Positions 8,888 through 17,897 are shown, numbered from the stretch's first letter. The stretch is 44,729 nucleotides of DNA from Gammaproteobacteria bacterium (GCA_028821515.1 JAPPGA010000009.1:99557-144285); one strand, 5' to 3'. Made by a program: numbers and translations. Notes: generated by a model from the sequence alone, not told the origin.

Positions 8888-10102
8888 TTAGAGCCGGTAC
8901 GTCACGACGAGCCACCCCTTGGTTGTGTCGGTCGCGTGCTGGTCGGCGAAGTAGCGGCCGATCTTGAACTGAGCCACCAACCGCTTGCCCATGGGATATG
9001 TGACCGCCAGATCAACTTCCTGGCCGTAGGTCGCGCCCCCCTCCGCCGCCCTGAAGTCATACAGGGCGAGGGCCAGGCCGAAGGGGCCGACGTTTGTGCC
9101 AGCCTTGAGATAAGCGTTCTTCAGACCGGTGAGCGGAGTGGAAACGAACTTGTCGGCCCAGCCCCGGAACTTGTGCTGCGCCGCGATGGGCATGAGAACA
9201 GTAGCCATGCCATCGTCACTGCCAATGATTTCGTATCCGGCCGTGAACGCCACGGGGCCCTGTTTCAGCCTTCCTTCGAGGACGAAATGTCCGACGTCGA
9301 AGGAACGCGGATTGTCGGCCCACTCGGATTGCCTGGCCGCCGACACGAACAGGCCGAAGGGCCCGAAGGAAGCGCTGTAGTCGACGCCGAACGTTCGATT
9401 GGAATTGGCGGGGCCGTTGTCGTTCTCGAAATCCATCAGGTATGCGAACGTGCTGAACACATGCCCTTCCGACGGTGTGAACTCGCCTCGCAGCAGGTGG
9501 GTGTTCGCTTCCCAGTCCGTGGGCTGCACGCCGTTCTTGCCGAAGATCCGGTTCACGTTGGCGACGTAGGTGTAATCGAGGTTGATGTTGCCGTGCGTGG
9601 ACTGCACGCGCACGGCGTCGTAGGTCTGCTCGTTCTGCCTCCAGGCTTTCGGCGCCACGAAGTACTGTGGCCCATGGCCGATCCACTGGCGGCCCGCCGT
9701 CACTGTCAGGCCGTCGTTGCGGTACCGCACGAATGCGCGATTGAGATCGAACCCCGTCGGATCCGCCACGACCGGATACTCCGTGCGCCCGTTGTTGGTG
9801 GAGTTGTAGCGCTCCTCGCCGACGAGGAACACGTAGTCGCCTTCCAGTCCGACGGAAAACCCGTCATTGGATGGCATGATCCACGACAGGCGCGCACGCG
9901 CCGTGGAGGCGCTGGCCGTGTTCTCGATGCCGGTCTGATCGACGGTCTCAAGACGGTAACGGATGTTGAAGGCGGGCTTCGTATCCTGCGCGGCTTCGAT
10001 CAGTCCAGCCGAAGCCGGCTGGGCGGTCATCACGGCAAAGACTGCCGCCACAGCGGCACCCAGCGTGAAGGTAGAGCGAATCTTGTGGGTGTTGAAGTTC
10101 AT
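8888..10102 (-). CDS. outer-membrane porin, alginate-export-like
   Basis: A 404-residue exported beta-barrel protein. A signal peptide (basic start, hydrophobic core, cleavage after QPASA near residue 32) is followed by alternating aromatic and charged strands such as FNIRYRLETV, VGLEGDYVFLV and LTVTAGRQWIGHGP. The segment AWRQNEQTYDAVRV is typical of alginate-export-family porins. The C-terminus is VTYRL rather than ending in Phe. It probably lets an anionic carbohydrate or similar solute cross the outer membrane; the substrate is unknown. It lies after the repeat protein gene and two MalT-like regulators on the same strand. A terminator separates it from the repeat gene, so it may need its own promoter or read-through. 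Confidence 0.75.
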   Translation of the reverse strand: MNFNTHKIRSTFTLGAAVAAVFAVMTAQPASAGLIEAAQDTKPAFNIRYRLETVDQTGIENTASASTARARLSWIMPSNDGFSVGLEGDYVFLVGEERYNSTNNGRTEYPVVADPTGFDLNRAFVRYRNDGLTVTAGRQWIGHGPQYFVAPKAWRQNEQTYDAVRVQSTHGNINLDYTYVANVNRIFGKNGVQPTDWEANTHLLRGEFTPSEGHVFSTFAYLMDFENDNGPANSNRTFGVDYSASFGPFGLFVSAARQSEWADNPRSFDVGHFVLEGRLKQGPVAFTAGYEIIGSDDGMATVLMPIAAQHKFRGWADKFVSTPLTGLKNAYLKAGTNVGPFGLALALYDFRAAEGGATYGQEVDLAVTYPMGKRLVAQFKIGRYFADQHATDTTKGWLVVTYRL

Positions 10103-10154
10103 CAGGTCTCACCAATTCATCGGCGGCTCGGATGAAGTCCGCCATAAGCGTTTG

Positions 10155-10188
10155 AAAAAATGCGGTTCGGCGGCGAAGCCGAACCGCA
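10155..10188 (-). terminator. intrinsic terminator between the repeat-protein gene and the porin gene
   Basis: Read on the minus strand, an 11-bp perfect stem (10178-10188 with 10161-10171) closes a 6-nt loop and is followed at once by six T residues (10155-10160). It lies 17 nt after the stop of the repeat-protein gene and about 50 nt before the porin ATG, so it should cut or reduce read-through into the porin. Confidence 0.85.
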
Positions 10189-10204
10189 ACGAACGCTGCC
10201 TGCG

Positions 10205-11302
10205 TCAAGCCGAGGCGGCGTTGGCCATGGTGTCCAGGTTCTGGATGATCAGCATGACCTGAGCGAACACATCTTCCGGTCGCTTGTTGCGCGCGTCCGG
10301 ACGAGGTTCGCGGGGGAGATTGATTCCCAGATGCACCTTGATGCGGTTCATCTCGGCCATCAGCACGTTGGTCGCATCGTAGACTTCCGACGGGGTGACG
10401 CGCACCAGCGTAAGCGTCGGCACTGAAGACGCATCCATTCCCAGCCGGGTCTGCAGGTTGATGACCTTGTAGGTTGCACGCAAGACCTGCTGGGCGACAT
10501 CCGTAGGCTTCTTGGATCCGTTTACCGGAGGTGGGTCAGTCCTCAGCGGCACCCTGAGCTTGGCGGCGATGAGTTCCATCTCGTCAAGGATCGCAACGGC
10601 GTTGCCGAAGACATCGGTTGGCGTCAACGGCCTTCCGCGCAGTCCATCAAGCAGAAACGAAGCATCCGCCAGGTTTTTGTAGACCATCGACGGTGTCTTG
10701 CCGCCTCGAAACTCTGCGGGTTCGATTTCGGCTTCAATGACCATCTGCTCCTTGATTCGACGCACCTCGTCGAGAATCCCGTTCACGCTGCGAAGCACAT
10801 CGGCCGGTACGACGTTCTTGATGGGAATCTGGCCCACGTCGACTGGCGTCAAGCCGAACCGGCGCTGTACATGCGCTACCTTCGACAGTATTTCCAGCGT
10901 CTTGGCGTAGACATGTACCGGGGCGCGATCCTCCTGGTATTCGGCTTCGGCCGGGTAGTCATGCACACCGAGTTCGCTTCTCAATACCTCGATCTCGGCG
11001 ATCAGGTCGTTGGTCGCCCGGAACACATGACTTGGCGTCACGTTGTTTTCTCCCTCCTCGGCGACCGCATCCGATCCGCTGAACAGGGATTGAAGCCAGT
11101 TGGTTTCCTCCGCCGCGCTTGCCGGGCCGGGACCCGCAAACACGACAAGGAGACTCGGGATCAGAATGTGCTTGATGCGTATCGCATGGAACAAACGCCT
11201 CCAGGGAGCGTCAGCGACCGGGGGCGGTTGTTGCATGGACGGCGAGCGGGGCCGGGCCGAAGGCGCCGACTGTTGGGCACTGGTAAGGGGGGATCTCTTC
11301 AT
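10205..11302 (-). CDS. exported protein of eight 38-residue repeats, unrecognised family
   Basis: I do not recognise this protein. With the ATG at 11302 (a GAGG lies 9 nt before it) it has 365 residues; the frame stays open to 11455. After a long basic, Pro-rich N-terminus comes a hydrophobic segment ILIPSLLVVFAG and a plausible cleavage site at PASA/AEE (about residue 63). The remainder, residues 88-365, is eight tandem repeats. Each has a 26-residue core starting xxPxxV and tending to end LG(V/I), and a 12-residue linker; repeat 4 lacks the linker. The cores look helical, so an all-alpha periplasmic array is likely. Neighbours are two MalT-like regulators upstream and a porin downstream, suggesting an envelope role with the porin. 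An internal ATG at 11236 has no Shine-Dalgarno. Confidence 0.7.
   Translation of the reverse strand: MKRSPLTSAQQSAPSARPRSPSMQQPPPVADAPWRRLFHAIRIKHILIPSLLVVFAGPGPASAAEETNWLQSLFSGSDAVAEEGENNVTPSHVFRATNDLIAEIEVLRSELGVHDYPAEAEYQEDRAPVHVYAKTLEILSKVAHVQRRFGLTPVDVGQIPIKNVVPADVLRSVNGILDEVRRIKEQMVIEAEIEPAEFRGGKTPSMVYKNLADASFLLDGLRGRPLTPTDVFGNAVAILDEMELIAAKLRVPLRTDPPPVNGSKKPTDVAQQVLRATYKVINLQTRLGMDASSVPTLTLVRVTPSEVYDATNVLMAEMNRIKVHLGINLPREPRPDARNKRPEDVFAQVMLIIQNLDTMANAASA
10208..11041 (-). repeat. eight tandem 38-residue protein repeats
   Basis: Repeat cores begin VTPSHVF, RAPVHVY, VVPADVL, KTPSMVY, LTPTDVF, KKPTDVA, VTPSEVY and KRPEDVF. Starts are 38 residues apart throughout, except that unit 4 is 24 residues and unit 8 ends the protein. 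Pro at core position 3 and Val at position 6 are invariant. Nucleotide identity between units is low, so the duplications are old and kept by selection on the protein. Confidence 0.85.
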
Positions 11303-11517
11303 TTCAACCAACCTCGAACTTGCTTGTCTGTCACTCCCGTTGCGCAACGAGTTCGCGCAAACGGAATCGACCGCCGGGGCGGCCTGCGGCCACAAAGCGG
11401 TTGCCCAGTTATTGTTGTTGGATGCGAGCGACCGATTCACCTGCGATTGCCGCAACGGTGTCTGGCAGCGGTCTGTGCGTAATCATCGCGGGCAGCAGCA
11501 GAGCCGGCAATCAGCTA

Positions 11518-11592
11518 TTCCGGTAGTTCGAAGCGAAATACCGGTAGCCGGGAACGGGTGCCGCTAGCAACGCCTGCTACTGATTTGGGTAG
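11518..11592. promoter_or_regulatory. phased CCGGTAG-type boxes upstream of the repeat-protein gene
   Basis: On the plus strand ccggtag occurs at 11520-11526 and 11541-11547, 21 bp apart. A weaker ccgctag is at 11561-11567 and a gggtag at 11587-11592, so the array is roughly helically phased and runs into the 3' end of the upstream regulator gene. It lies 220-290 bp before the start of the repeat-protein gene. MalT-like activators bind several directly repeated boxes, so these may be targets of the neighbouring regulators. The repeats are seen; the binding is inferred. Confidence 0.4.
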
Positions 11593-14317
11593 TGTATTGA
11601 TCCATCATGCCCGCTGAGCGTGCCCGCCGCACCGCGTCTACCCTGCTGGTGGCACCCAGTTTCCTGTAGAGATTCTTCAGGTGGTAGCGAACGCCATGCT
11701 CGGTGATGCCGAGACGGCGGGCAATCTCCTTGTTCCGCTCTCCCCGAGCCAGACACTGCAACACCTCGATTTCCCGATACGTGTACCGCTGCGCCTGCAA
11801 GCTGTCCGCAACTGGCGGGCCAAGCTGTTGCAGCAGGGTCTTCGCCATCTCGCGAATGTTCGCCGGGAGGTCCAGTTCAAGTATCGGTTCCAGTACGAGG
11901 GCGCCGGATTCGCGTGCTCTCGCCAGCGGCCGGATGTAGCCCGTGTCGCGGTAGGCGCGCACATAGTCGATCAGTCGCGCTGCGGCGTCGTTGTCCCGCT
12001 TCGCCCGGCTTTCGAGCACAATCCACAACGCGAGACATCGCATGCGCGTTCGGGCCAGGCGCCGTTTCCGAGCCAACTCGGCGAGTCCCGTCGCCATTTC
12101 CCGGGCGGCTTCAAACTCGCGCTGCGCCGTGAGCAGCCGGATACGCGCGCAGGAAATCGCCTCCATCTCTCGCCAGGACTGTGCCTCAAGATCGAGCAGG
12201 CCTGGCAAGTCGTTCGGCAGACCGGCTCCGCGCCATGCCCTGGCCGCCTGGTCGACCCGCTCGTCCTCTATCAGATAGACGACGCGCAGGGCCGACAGGT
12301 GCCGTACCGCGCCCGCGAGTCCTTCGCTCAGGGCGAACTCCCGAGACTCTTCCACCGCCTGCAGCGCTTCCTCCGCGCCGCCCGTGTCGAAACTCCATTC
12401 CGCCGCCATATCGAGAGCCGCCGACCGAACGTCGATCATCAGGGCGACATCGCGCAACGGTATGGGCATCTGCGAGATGCGCGCTTCGAGTTCCTCCGTC
12501 CGGTTGTGCTCGACATCCAGTTCCGTCGACAGTACGTCAAGAATGAGCGACTGGCTGGAATCGTGCGGGAAGTACTCCACGGCGATGCGCTTCGCGCGTT
12601 CGTATTGGCGTTGCGCCTCGCCGCCGCGACCTTGCGCCATGGCAAGCAGGCCCTCGTGCAACGTCACGAGCAGGTCACCATGATGCGAGCCACAGAGTGC
12701 GTACTGTCTTTTGGCCTCGACCGCGAACTCGCTGGCAATGTCGAATCGTGCCCTCTGGTAATGCGCGATGAAGAGGATCGCGTTGTGAACAGCGAGCACT
12801 GCCGGATCTGGCGCGTCCTCTCGTCGGAGAAGGTCCAGGCTCGCTTTCACGTCCCGAATCAGTTCGTCGGTCACTGGCATGCAGCCATACCCGACGAGGG
12901 TCGCGGCTATGACCGTCGCATCCACGTGCAGGGCGTGGGCCGAGTCGGCGTTCGGGTCCCGCGTGAAGCCGTGCGTCTGCGCCCTGACGCTTTCGTATAG
13001 ATTGCGCGCCTCCGCCAGCTTGGCGTTGTTCGTGAGAATGCGGCAGTGCAATAGCGCCAGGCGCGGATGACCGTCGAGAACGTCCGGCGTCAGGAAACGT
13101 TCGGCGGCAGCCAGTCGCGTCGAACCTTCGTGCAGGTACAGTCTCAACCCGCCCGCGCGGTCCAGTATGTCTCCGACCAGGCGGGAATCACCCGCCGCGC
13201 TGGCATGGCGAATCGAGGGAAGCAGATAGCCGTTGCGTTCCATTGCGACGGCGATATTCCTGTGAAGCTGCCGGTATCGATCCGCGTCTTCGCGCTGAAG
13301 TCGCGCGGCACAGTAGTGCTTGAGCAGTGGATGCAGCCGGAGCGTGTCGCCGTCGCCGCCCATGGGCTGGATGAGCCCCTGCAACGACAACATTCCCCTC
13401 ATCCGTGGCCTCGAATCCCTCCTGCCCAGAACCTGGTCCACCAATGCGATGTCGATCCAGTCGAACAGCGAGACATCGAGCAGGAAATCGCGCTCGTCGT
13501 TCGCGACATTGCGCAGCAACCGAGCGCCGAGCCAGTTGGCGGCAATGTCCTCGTCGCCTGCAAGGTCTCGCATCGTCCGTTCGCCAGCGGAGGGAAGACC
13601 TGTCTCGTCCGCCTGCATGTTGCGATAGAGACGCAGCGCGACGGGCCATCCTTCAGTGCGTGCCGTAACTTCGGCCAGCCTGCGCCGCGACAGTTCGCCG
13701 TCAAAAAACTCGATCGTTTCCTGTCTGGAGAAGCGCAAATGGTCGGCCGTCAGGACGAGATCCGGCCCATCAAGCGTTACCGACGCCAGATCGAGACCTG
13801 GATTCTCCCGCATGCCCATTGCAACACGGAGATTGCCGGGTCGATGGCGCAAGAAAAAATCAAGGGCCGCGACGGCTTCCCCCGAGACTCTCTCCACCTC
13901 GTCCAGGACAAGCAGGCACGGCTCGCCGTAGGCTTCGATACTTCGCGCGACCACCGCCAGACCGTGTTCCACCGCCTCGTCGGTGCTCGAGATGTCGAGT
14001 CCCGCATGTTCGAAGGCGTAGGCGAGATAGGTGCCGATGCCCTCCTCGGTATCGTCTTCATCCACCGAGAGCCACGCGGCGAGCAGACGGCGCCCCAGCG
14101 CCCGCCGGTGGATCTCCGCCAGCAGACTCGTCTTGCCGAAGCCGCCCGGCGCGAGCACGACGACGCATCCGGATTCGGACTCGCTCGGCGCAAGCAGTCG
14201 GGGACGGCTGAAGTACGCGTCAACGCGCTCCGGTACGGCTACTTTCGCGCTCAATAGCCAAGGGACATCTGCGGCGAGGGTAGACGCTCCGACAGTGCTG
14301 GCATCGATTTTCGGCAT
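11564..14317 (-). CDS. MalT-like LuxR-family transcriptional activator (LAL), copy 1
   Basis: Large ATP-dependent STAND regulator of about 917 residues. The N-terminus has VPERVDAYFSRPRLL and a Walker A APGGFGKTSLL (about 56-66); a Walker B-like CLLVLDEVERV follows. The long middle is alpha-helical with TPR-like character, as in MalT's sensor region. A C-terminal LuxR helix-turn-helix (YTYREIEVLQCLARGE, then EIARRLGITEHGVRYHL) binds DNA. In this family ATP and an inducer cause oligomerisation and activation at repeated boxes. The ATG at 14317 lies 8 nt after the stop of copy 2, so the two form an operon. The middle matches copy 2 closely (SWREME(A/S)ISCARIRLL), so they are tandem paralogues. 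Likely targets are the downstream repeat-protein and porin genes. Confidence 0.9.
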   Translation of the reverse strand: MPKIDASTVGASTLAADVPWLLSAKVAVPERVDAYFSRPRLLAPSESESGCVVVLAPGGFGKTSLLAEIHRRALGRRLLAAWLSVDEDDTEEGIGTYLAYAFEHAGLDISSTDEAVEHGLAVVARSIEAYGEPCLLVLDEVERVSGEAVAALDFFLRHRPGNLRVAMGMRENPGLDLASVTLDGPDLVLTADHLRFSRQETIEFFDGELSRRRLAEVTARTEGWPVALRLYRNMQADETGLPSAGERTMRDLAGDEDIAANWLGARLLRNVANDERDFLLDVSLFDWIDIALVDQVLGRRDSRPRMRGMLSLQGLIQPMGGDGDTLRLHPLLKHYCAARLQREDADRYRQLHRNIAVAMERNGYLLPSIRHASAAGDSRLVGDILDRAGGLRLYLHEGSTRLAAAERFLTPDVLDGHPRLALLHCRILTNNAKLAEARNLYESVRAQTHGFTRDPNADSAHALHVDATVIAATLVGYGCMPVTDELIRDVKASLDLLRREDAPDPAVLAVHNAILFIAHYQRARFDIASEFAVEAKRQYALCGSHHGDLLVTLHEGLLAMAQGRGGEAQRQYERAKRIAVEYFPHDSSQSLILDVLSTELDVEHNRTEELEARISQMPIPLRDVALMIDVRSAALDMAAEWSFDTGGAEEALQAVEESREFALSEGLAGAVRHLSALRVVYLIEDERVDQAARAWRGAGLPNDLPGLLDLEAQSWREMEAISCARIRLLTAQREFEAAREMATGLAELARKRRLARTRMRCLALWIVLESRAKRDNDAAARLIDYVRAYRDTGYIRPLARARESGALVLEPILELDLPANIREMAKTLLQQLGPPVADSLQAQRYTYREIEVLQCLARGERNKEIARRLGITEHGVRYHLKNLYRKLGATSRVDAVRRARSAGMMDQYTTQISSRRC

Positions 14318-14324
14318 CCGGAGC

Positions 14325-17069
14325 CTAGTGAATGATGCCCAGATTCCGAGCGCGCCGCACCGCATCCATCCGGCTGGCGGCACCGATCTTGCGAAACACG
14401 TTCCTGAGGTGATACCGGACGCCGTGTTCGGTGACGCCGAGATGGCGGGCGACCTGCTTGTCCCGCAGACCTCGCGCCACGTGCTCGATCACCTCCAATT
14501 CACGTGCGGTGTACAGCGGAGTCTGTCCCTCATCCCCGGCAAGCGGCCCTTCCATGCGTTTCAGAAGGAACTCGGCGGACGACCGAACCTGGGGCTCGAG
14601 CGCCATTCCCATTACGCGCGCCAGCAGCACTCGGCCGACCTCGCTCTCGCGTACGAGCGGTCTCCCATAGTCGGTTGCGCGCAGCAGGCCAAGGAACTCA
14701 AGCAGTCTGGACGCGGCGGCGTTCACATCCCCGGAACGGTATTCCAGGCTCATCCACAGGGCGATGCACCGCATCCGGGTTCGCATCAATCCACGCGTCC
14801 GCGCGACGTCATGTAGCTGTTCCGCCAGCTCGCGCGCAGCTTTGAATTCATGCCGCGACGCGAGCAGCCGAATGCGCGCACAGGAAATCGATTCCATCTC
14901 TCGCCAGGATTGACCGTCCAGGTCGAGCAGCCGGGACTGGCATTCGGGCAATCGGGCGTCGTGCCAGACCTGGCTCGCCTCTGCAACGCGCCCGCCGATG
15001 ACCAGGTACGAAACGCGCAAAGCCGACAAGTGACACACCAGACGGGTCAGCCTTTCGGCGATGGCGAAATCCAACGCGTCTTCCAGCACACGCAGGGCGC
15101 CCGTCGCGCCTTCTTTTTCGAAGGCCAGCTCGGCGACGACGCCATATGCTGCGGCGTGCACATCCAACGATCTCTCGACGATGCGCAACGGCACCCAGGA
15201 CTTGACGCGACGATGAGGTTTCAGCTGGTTTCGCTCAAGGTCGAGCTCCGCCATCAGGATGTGCGAGATCAGCGCCGGGCTGCGGCGGGCGTAGCTCCGG
15301 GCCGCTTCCTCGATTCGGCCTTCGGCCATGGCGACCATTCCCAATTGGAAGTCGTTGAGAACGGAGCCGTAGCGGGCATCCGCAAGCACGAAGCACTGTT
15401 TCGCCTGCGTTCCCAGCCATTGGCTGGACGCAAACCTCGCCCGCTGGTAGTCGGCGATGCAGAGAATGGTGTTGAGAAGGCCCCGGGCCACCGGATCAAG
15501 CTGCCCATCGGTTGCCAGCTTGCCTGCGTCGGCCAACACGTTCTCCACGATCTCACTACCCAGCGGTTGGCAGTCGAAGATCACCAACGTCGACCGAACA
15601 AGGATGCTGTCTATCCAGAGCGCGGAATCATCGCCGCCTTCCCTGTCTCGACGAAAGCCCCCAGTCTTGTCGCGGACCGCCGTATACAGGGCAAGCGCCT
15701 GTCCCAGGTCGGACCTCGCAACCAGGGCCGCGCAGCGCAGGAACGCGAGGCGGGGAAAAGCCGCGAGAACTTCTGCTGTCAGAAAACGGTCCCACGCGAG
15801 AAACTCCTCCATTCCGTGTGTGCACCAGAGGCGCACGCCGCCGGCGGCTTCCAGGATTGAACCCATCAGGATGTGGTCGCCGCTGTCGGCGGCGTGGCGC
15901 AAGGCGGGTTCCAGGCGCCCGCGACGCGCCAGGGCGGTTGCGATGCGGCCATGGAGCATTCGAAATCGCCATGGTGTTTTCTGGAATCGCCTCCTGGCGC
16001 AATATTCCTTTACGAGCGGATGCAGGCGCAGTATTCCGGCTGACGTGTCGACGGGTCGCACGAGCCCATCGAACTTCGACAGAACGTTCGCGCCGAGCTT
16101 CAGGTGCGTCTCGGGCAGCACCTCCTCCACCACCTTCAGGTCCATGGGGTCGAACAACGACACGTCGAGCAGATAGTCGACTTCGTCATCCTTCAGATCG
16201 CGGCGCAGACGGGAAGCGAGGAATTTGGCCGCGATTCCCGCGTAGCCCTCCTCAGGCCGGGAACCGGGGTCCTGCCCTTCCTCCCCGGACATCCCGACGT
16301 CGGTCCTGCTGTTGCGGTAGATGCGAAGTGCAGCCGGCCATCCTTCCGTTCGTTCCGTCGTTTCGGCAAGTTCGGGCCGCGACAGTTGGCCGCCGAAAAA
16401 AACCGCGATCTCCGGTTTCGCGAAACGGAAATCATCGGCACGCAGGATGTCTCCTAGCCCGTCCATGACGGCGGAAGCCAGATCCAGCCCCGGCGGACTG
16501 CTTCGCATCGACATTGCGAAGTGGAGGTTCCGGGGCGCGCGGTGCAGTACGAAGTCGATCAATCGAATCTGTTCTGCACCGACGAGGCGCTCAACTTCGT
16601 CGAACGCGAGGAGACAGGGCATGCGATAGTCCTCGATCGCTCGCATCACGAGCCCCATCCGGTACAGCGTGGCGCGTGCCGGATGATCGATCGTCCGCGG
16701 CGACTGGCTCTCTGGGGAGCGCTGCATCGACGTGTCGAGCCCCGCGCGCGTCAATGCGAACTCGATGTAGGCCGCCAGGGTGTCCGTTGAGTCCGTTTCG
16801 TCCAGGCTGAGCCAGGCCGTGAGCACGCCGCCCGCCCGTTCCCGCTGACAGATGTCGGCGAGCAGGGCGGTCTTTCCGAATCCGCACGGCGCATGAAACA
16901 CGGTGAGGCGCCTGTTGAGCGGTTGGCATCTTCGGCGAAGTTGCGGCCGGCGAAGGTAGCCGTCTACCCGCTCTGGAATGGTCACCCTCGTGGTTAGCAG
17001 CCACGGAGGCTCGAGCGGACGGGCGCGGTGCGCCCCGGCCGGGACCGAGGCCTGGTCAGTGACAGTCAT
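14325..17069 (-). CDS. MalT-like LuxR-family transcriptional activator (LAL), copy 2
   Basis: Paralogue of the next gene, 914 residues. It has the same order: IPERVDGYLRRPQLRRR, Walker A APCGFGKTALL (about 60-70), Walker B-like CLLAFDEVERLVG, a long helical TPR-like sensor region with SWREMESISCARIRLLAS, and a C-terminal LuxR helix-turn-helix (YTARELEVIEHVARGL, then QVARHLGVTEHGVRYHL). The ATG is preceded by GGGGA. It is the first gene of the regulator pair. The 828-bp gene-free stretch upstream carries CCGGTAG-type boxes near 17767-17795, similar to those before the repeat-protein gene, which hints at autoregulation. Two near-identical sensor layouts side by side could form hetero-oligomers or respond to different ligands; neither is shown. 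Confidence 0.9.
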   Translation of the reverse strand: MTVTDQASVPAGAHRARPLEPPWLLTTRVTIPERVDGYLRRPQLRRRCQPLNRRLTVFHAPCGFGKTALLADICQRERAGGVLTAWLSLDETDSTDTLAAYIEFALTRAGLDTSMQRSPESQSPRTIDHPARATLYRMGLVMRAIEDYRMPCLLAFDEVERLVGAEQIRLIDFVLHRAPRNLHFAMSMRSSPPGLDLASAVMDGLGDILRADDFRFAKPEIAVFFGGQLSRPELAETTERTEGWPAALRIYRNSRTDVGMSGEEGQDPGSRPEEGYAGIAAKFLASRLRRDLKDDEVDYLLDVSLFDPMDLKVVEEVLPETHLKLGANVLSKFDGLVRPVDTSAGILRLHPLVKEYCARRRFQKTPWRFRMLHGRIATALARRGRLEPALRHAADSGDHILMGSILEAAGGVRLWCTHGMEEFLAWDRFLTAEVLAAFPRLAFLRCAALVARSDLGQALALYTAVRDKTGGFRRDREGGDDSALWIDSILVRSTLVIFDCQPLGSEIVENVLADAGKLATDGQLDPVARGLLNTILCIADYQRARFASSQWLGTQAKQCFVLADARYGSVLNDFQLGMVAMAEGRIEEAARSYARRSPALISHILMAELDLERNQLKPHRRVKSWVPLRIVERSLDVHAAAYGVVAELAFEKEGATGALRVLEDALDFAIAERLTRLVCHLSALRVSYLVIGGRVAEASQVWHDARLPECQSRLLDLDGQSWREMESISCARIRLLASRHEFKAARELAEQLHDVARTRGLMRTRMRCIALWMSLEYRSGDVNAAASRLLEFLGLLRATDYGRPLVRESEVGRVLLARVMGMALEPQVRSSAEFLLKRMEGPLAGDEGQTPLYTARELEVIEHVARGLRDKQVARHLGVTEHGVRYHLRNVFRKIGAASRMDAVRRARNLGIIH

Positions 17070-17897
17070 GCTTCCCCAATAGCAGTCGTTCTTCGCCAGC
17101 CGCGGTTATTGTATGGGGATTGTGTTGTCGAGTCCTATACCCGGCGGGAATCCGATAGCAGGCTTTTGTTGTCCATCAGGTCGATGGCAACACGTCATTC
17201 GCCCCGGTCTTCCCTTTCAGGGTTGTATCTCCTTTCGAGTTCCAGGCATCTCGGGCAGAGATTCTCCGCCGGTCGGACCATGGTGGCCCGGTATCCTCTC
17301 CCTGGCCAGTGCGGGCAGTCGTTCCGCCAGTGCCATGCCTTCGAGCCGATTTTCCTTCTGTACACGGAAAGTCAGCCCAGGGTCCATCGCGGTGGCCGTG
17401 TGATCGACGCCTGTCTACCGAAGGGTCTTGAGACCGTCGCGGACATAAGAGCCGCATAAGGGGCTGCAGGGAACCAAAGTCGCATGGTCGCCTCCCGGGA
17501 AAAGCGCAGGGAGGCTCCCATGCCGTCGCCAACAGCGATAGACTCTTGGCTCCGCGCCGGTGCTTAACGTCCCCTGCGCGGCAAGAGCCTCGGGTCGGGT
17601 TCCCTCCGATCCGGGGCTCGCCACATCGGCCCGCCCAGACCATGTGGTACCGGGCCGTCGCAAACCGGTGTGTGTACGCCCTTTCGACAGATCGGCTGTC
17701 GAAACCGGGCGTCAAACCGCCGTCGCGGACGCACGTTGGTTCGCACGCCACAACGTACTACAGAAATAGGTAGTGTCAATCGGAAAAACCGGTAGTCTAT
17801 CCAATTGGAATGCCCGGCCGTGCTCACACACGCGGGGCTGCGAAGTTTCAAACTTGAGCCGGTAACGGAAATCGGCTTTCGCTACGCCGGGCCGTTG
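17070..17897. other. 828-bp gene-free region upstream of the regulator pair
   Basis: Open frames of up to 191 codons exist on both strands, but they are Arg/Gly/Pro-rich with no recognisable motif, signal or Shine-Dalgarno, and look like G+C-rich chance frames. Structures seen are a hairpin with 12 pairs and a 3-nt bulge (17543-17587), a 6-bp stem around cctccc/gggagg near 17488-17514, and the CCGGTAG boxes near 17767-17795. It may hold a long regulatory leader, a small RNA or a decayed gene; the sequence does not decide. Confidence 0.4.
17767..17795. promoter_or_regulatory. paired GGTAG boxes upstream of the regulator operon
   Basis: On the plus strand taggtag (17767-17773) and ccggtag (17789-17795) lie 22 bp apart in A-rich contexts (gaaataggtag and aaaaaccggtag). 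The set before the repeat-protein gene includes gaaataccggtag, so motif, flank and phasing are shared by the two control regions of the locus. They are about 700 bp from the copy 2 ATG, which is far for a simple activator site. Confidence 0.35.

Noticed and set aside
8936-10135. Plus-strand frame of 399 codons
   Set aside because: Antisense to the porin gene, which has a clear signal peptide and beta-strand pattern.
11681-14257. Plus-strand open frames of 439 and 396 codons
   Set aside because: They lie antisense to the MalT-like regulator and lack any motif; G+C-rich codons often leave the opposite strand open.
17176-17751. Minus-strand frame of 191 codons in the gene-free region
   Set aside because: Arg/Gly/Pro-rich, no motif, no ribosome site and a competing frame on the other strand; not called as a gene.
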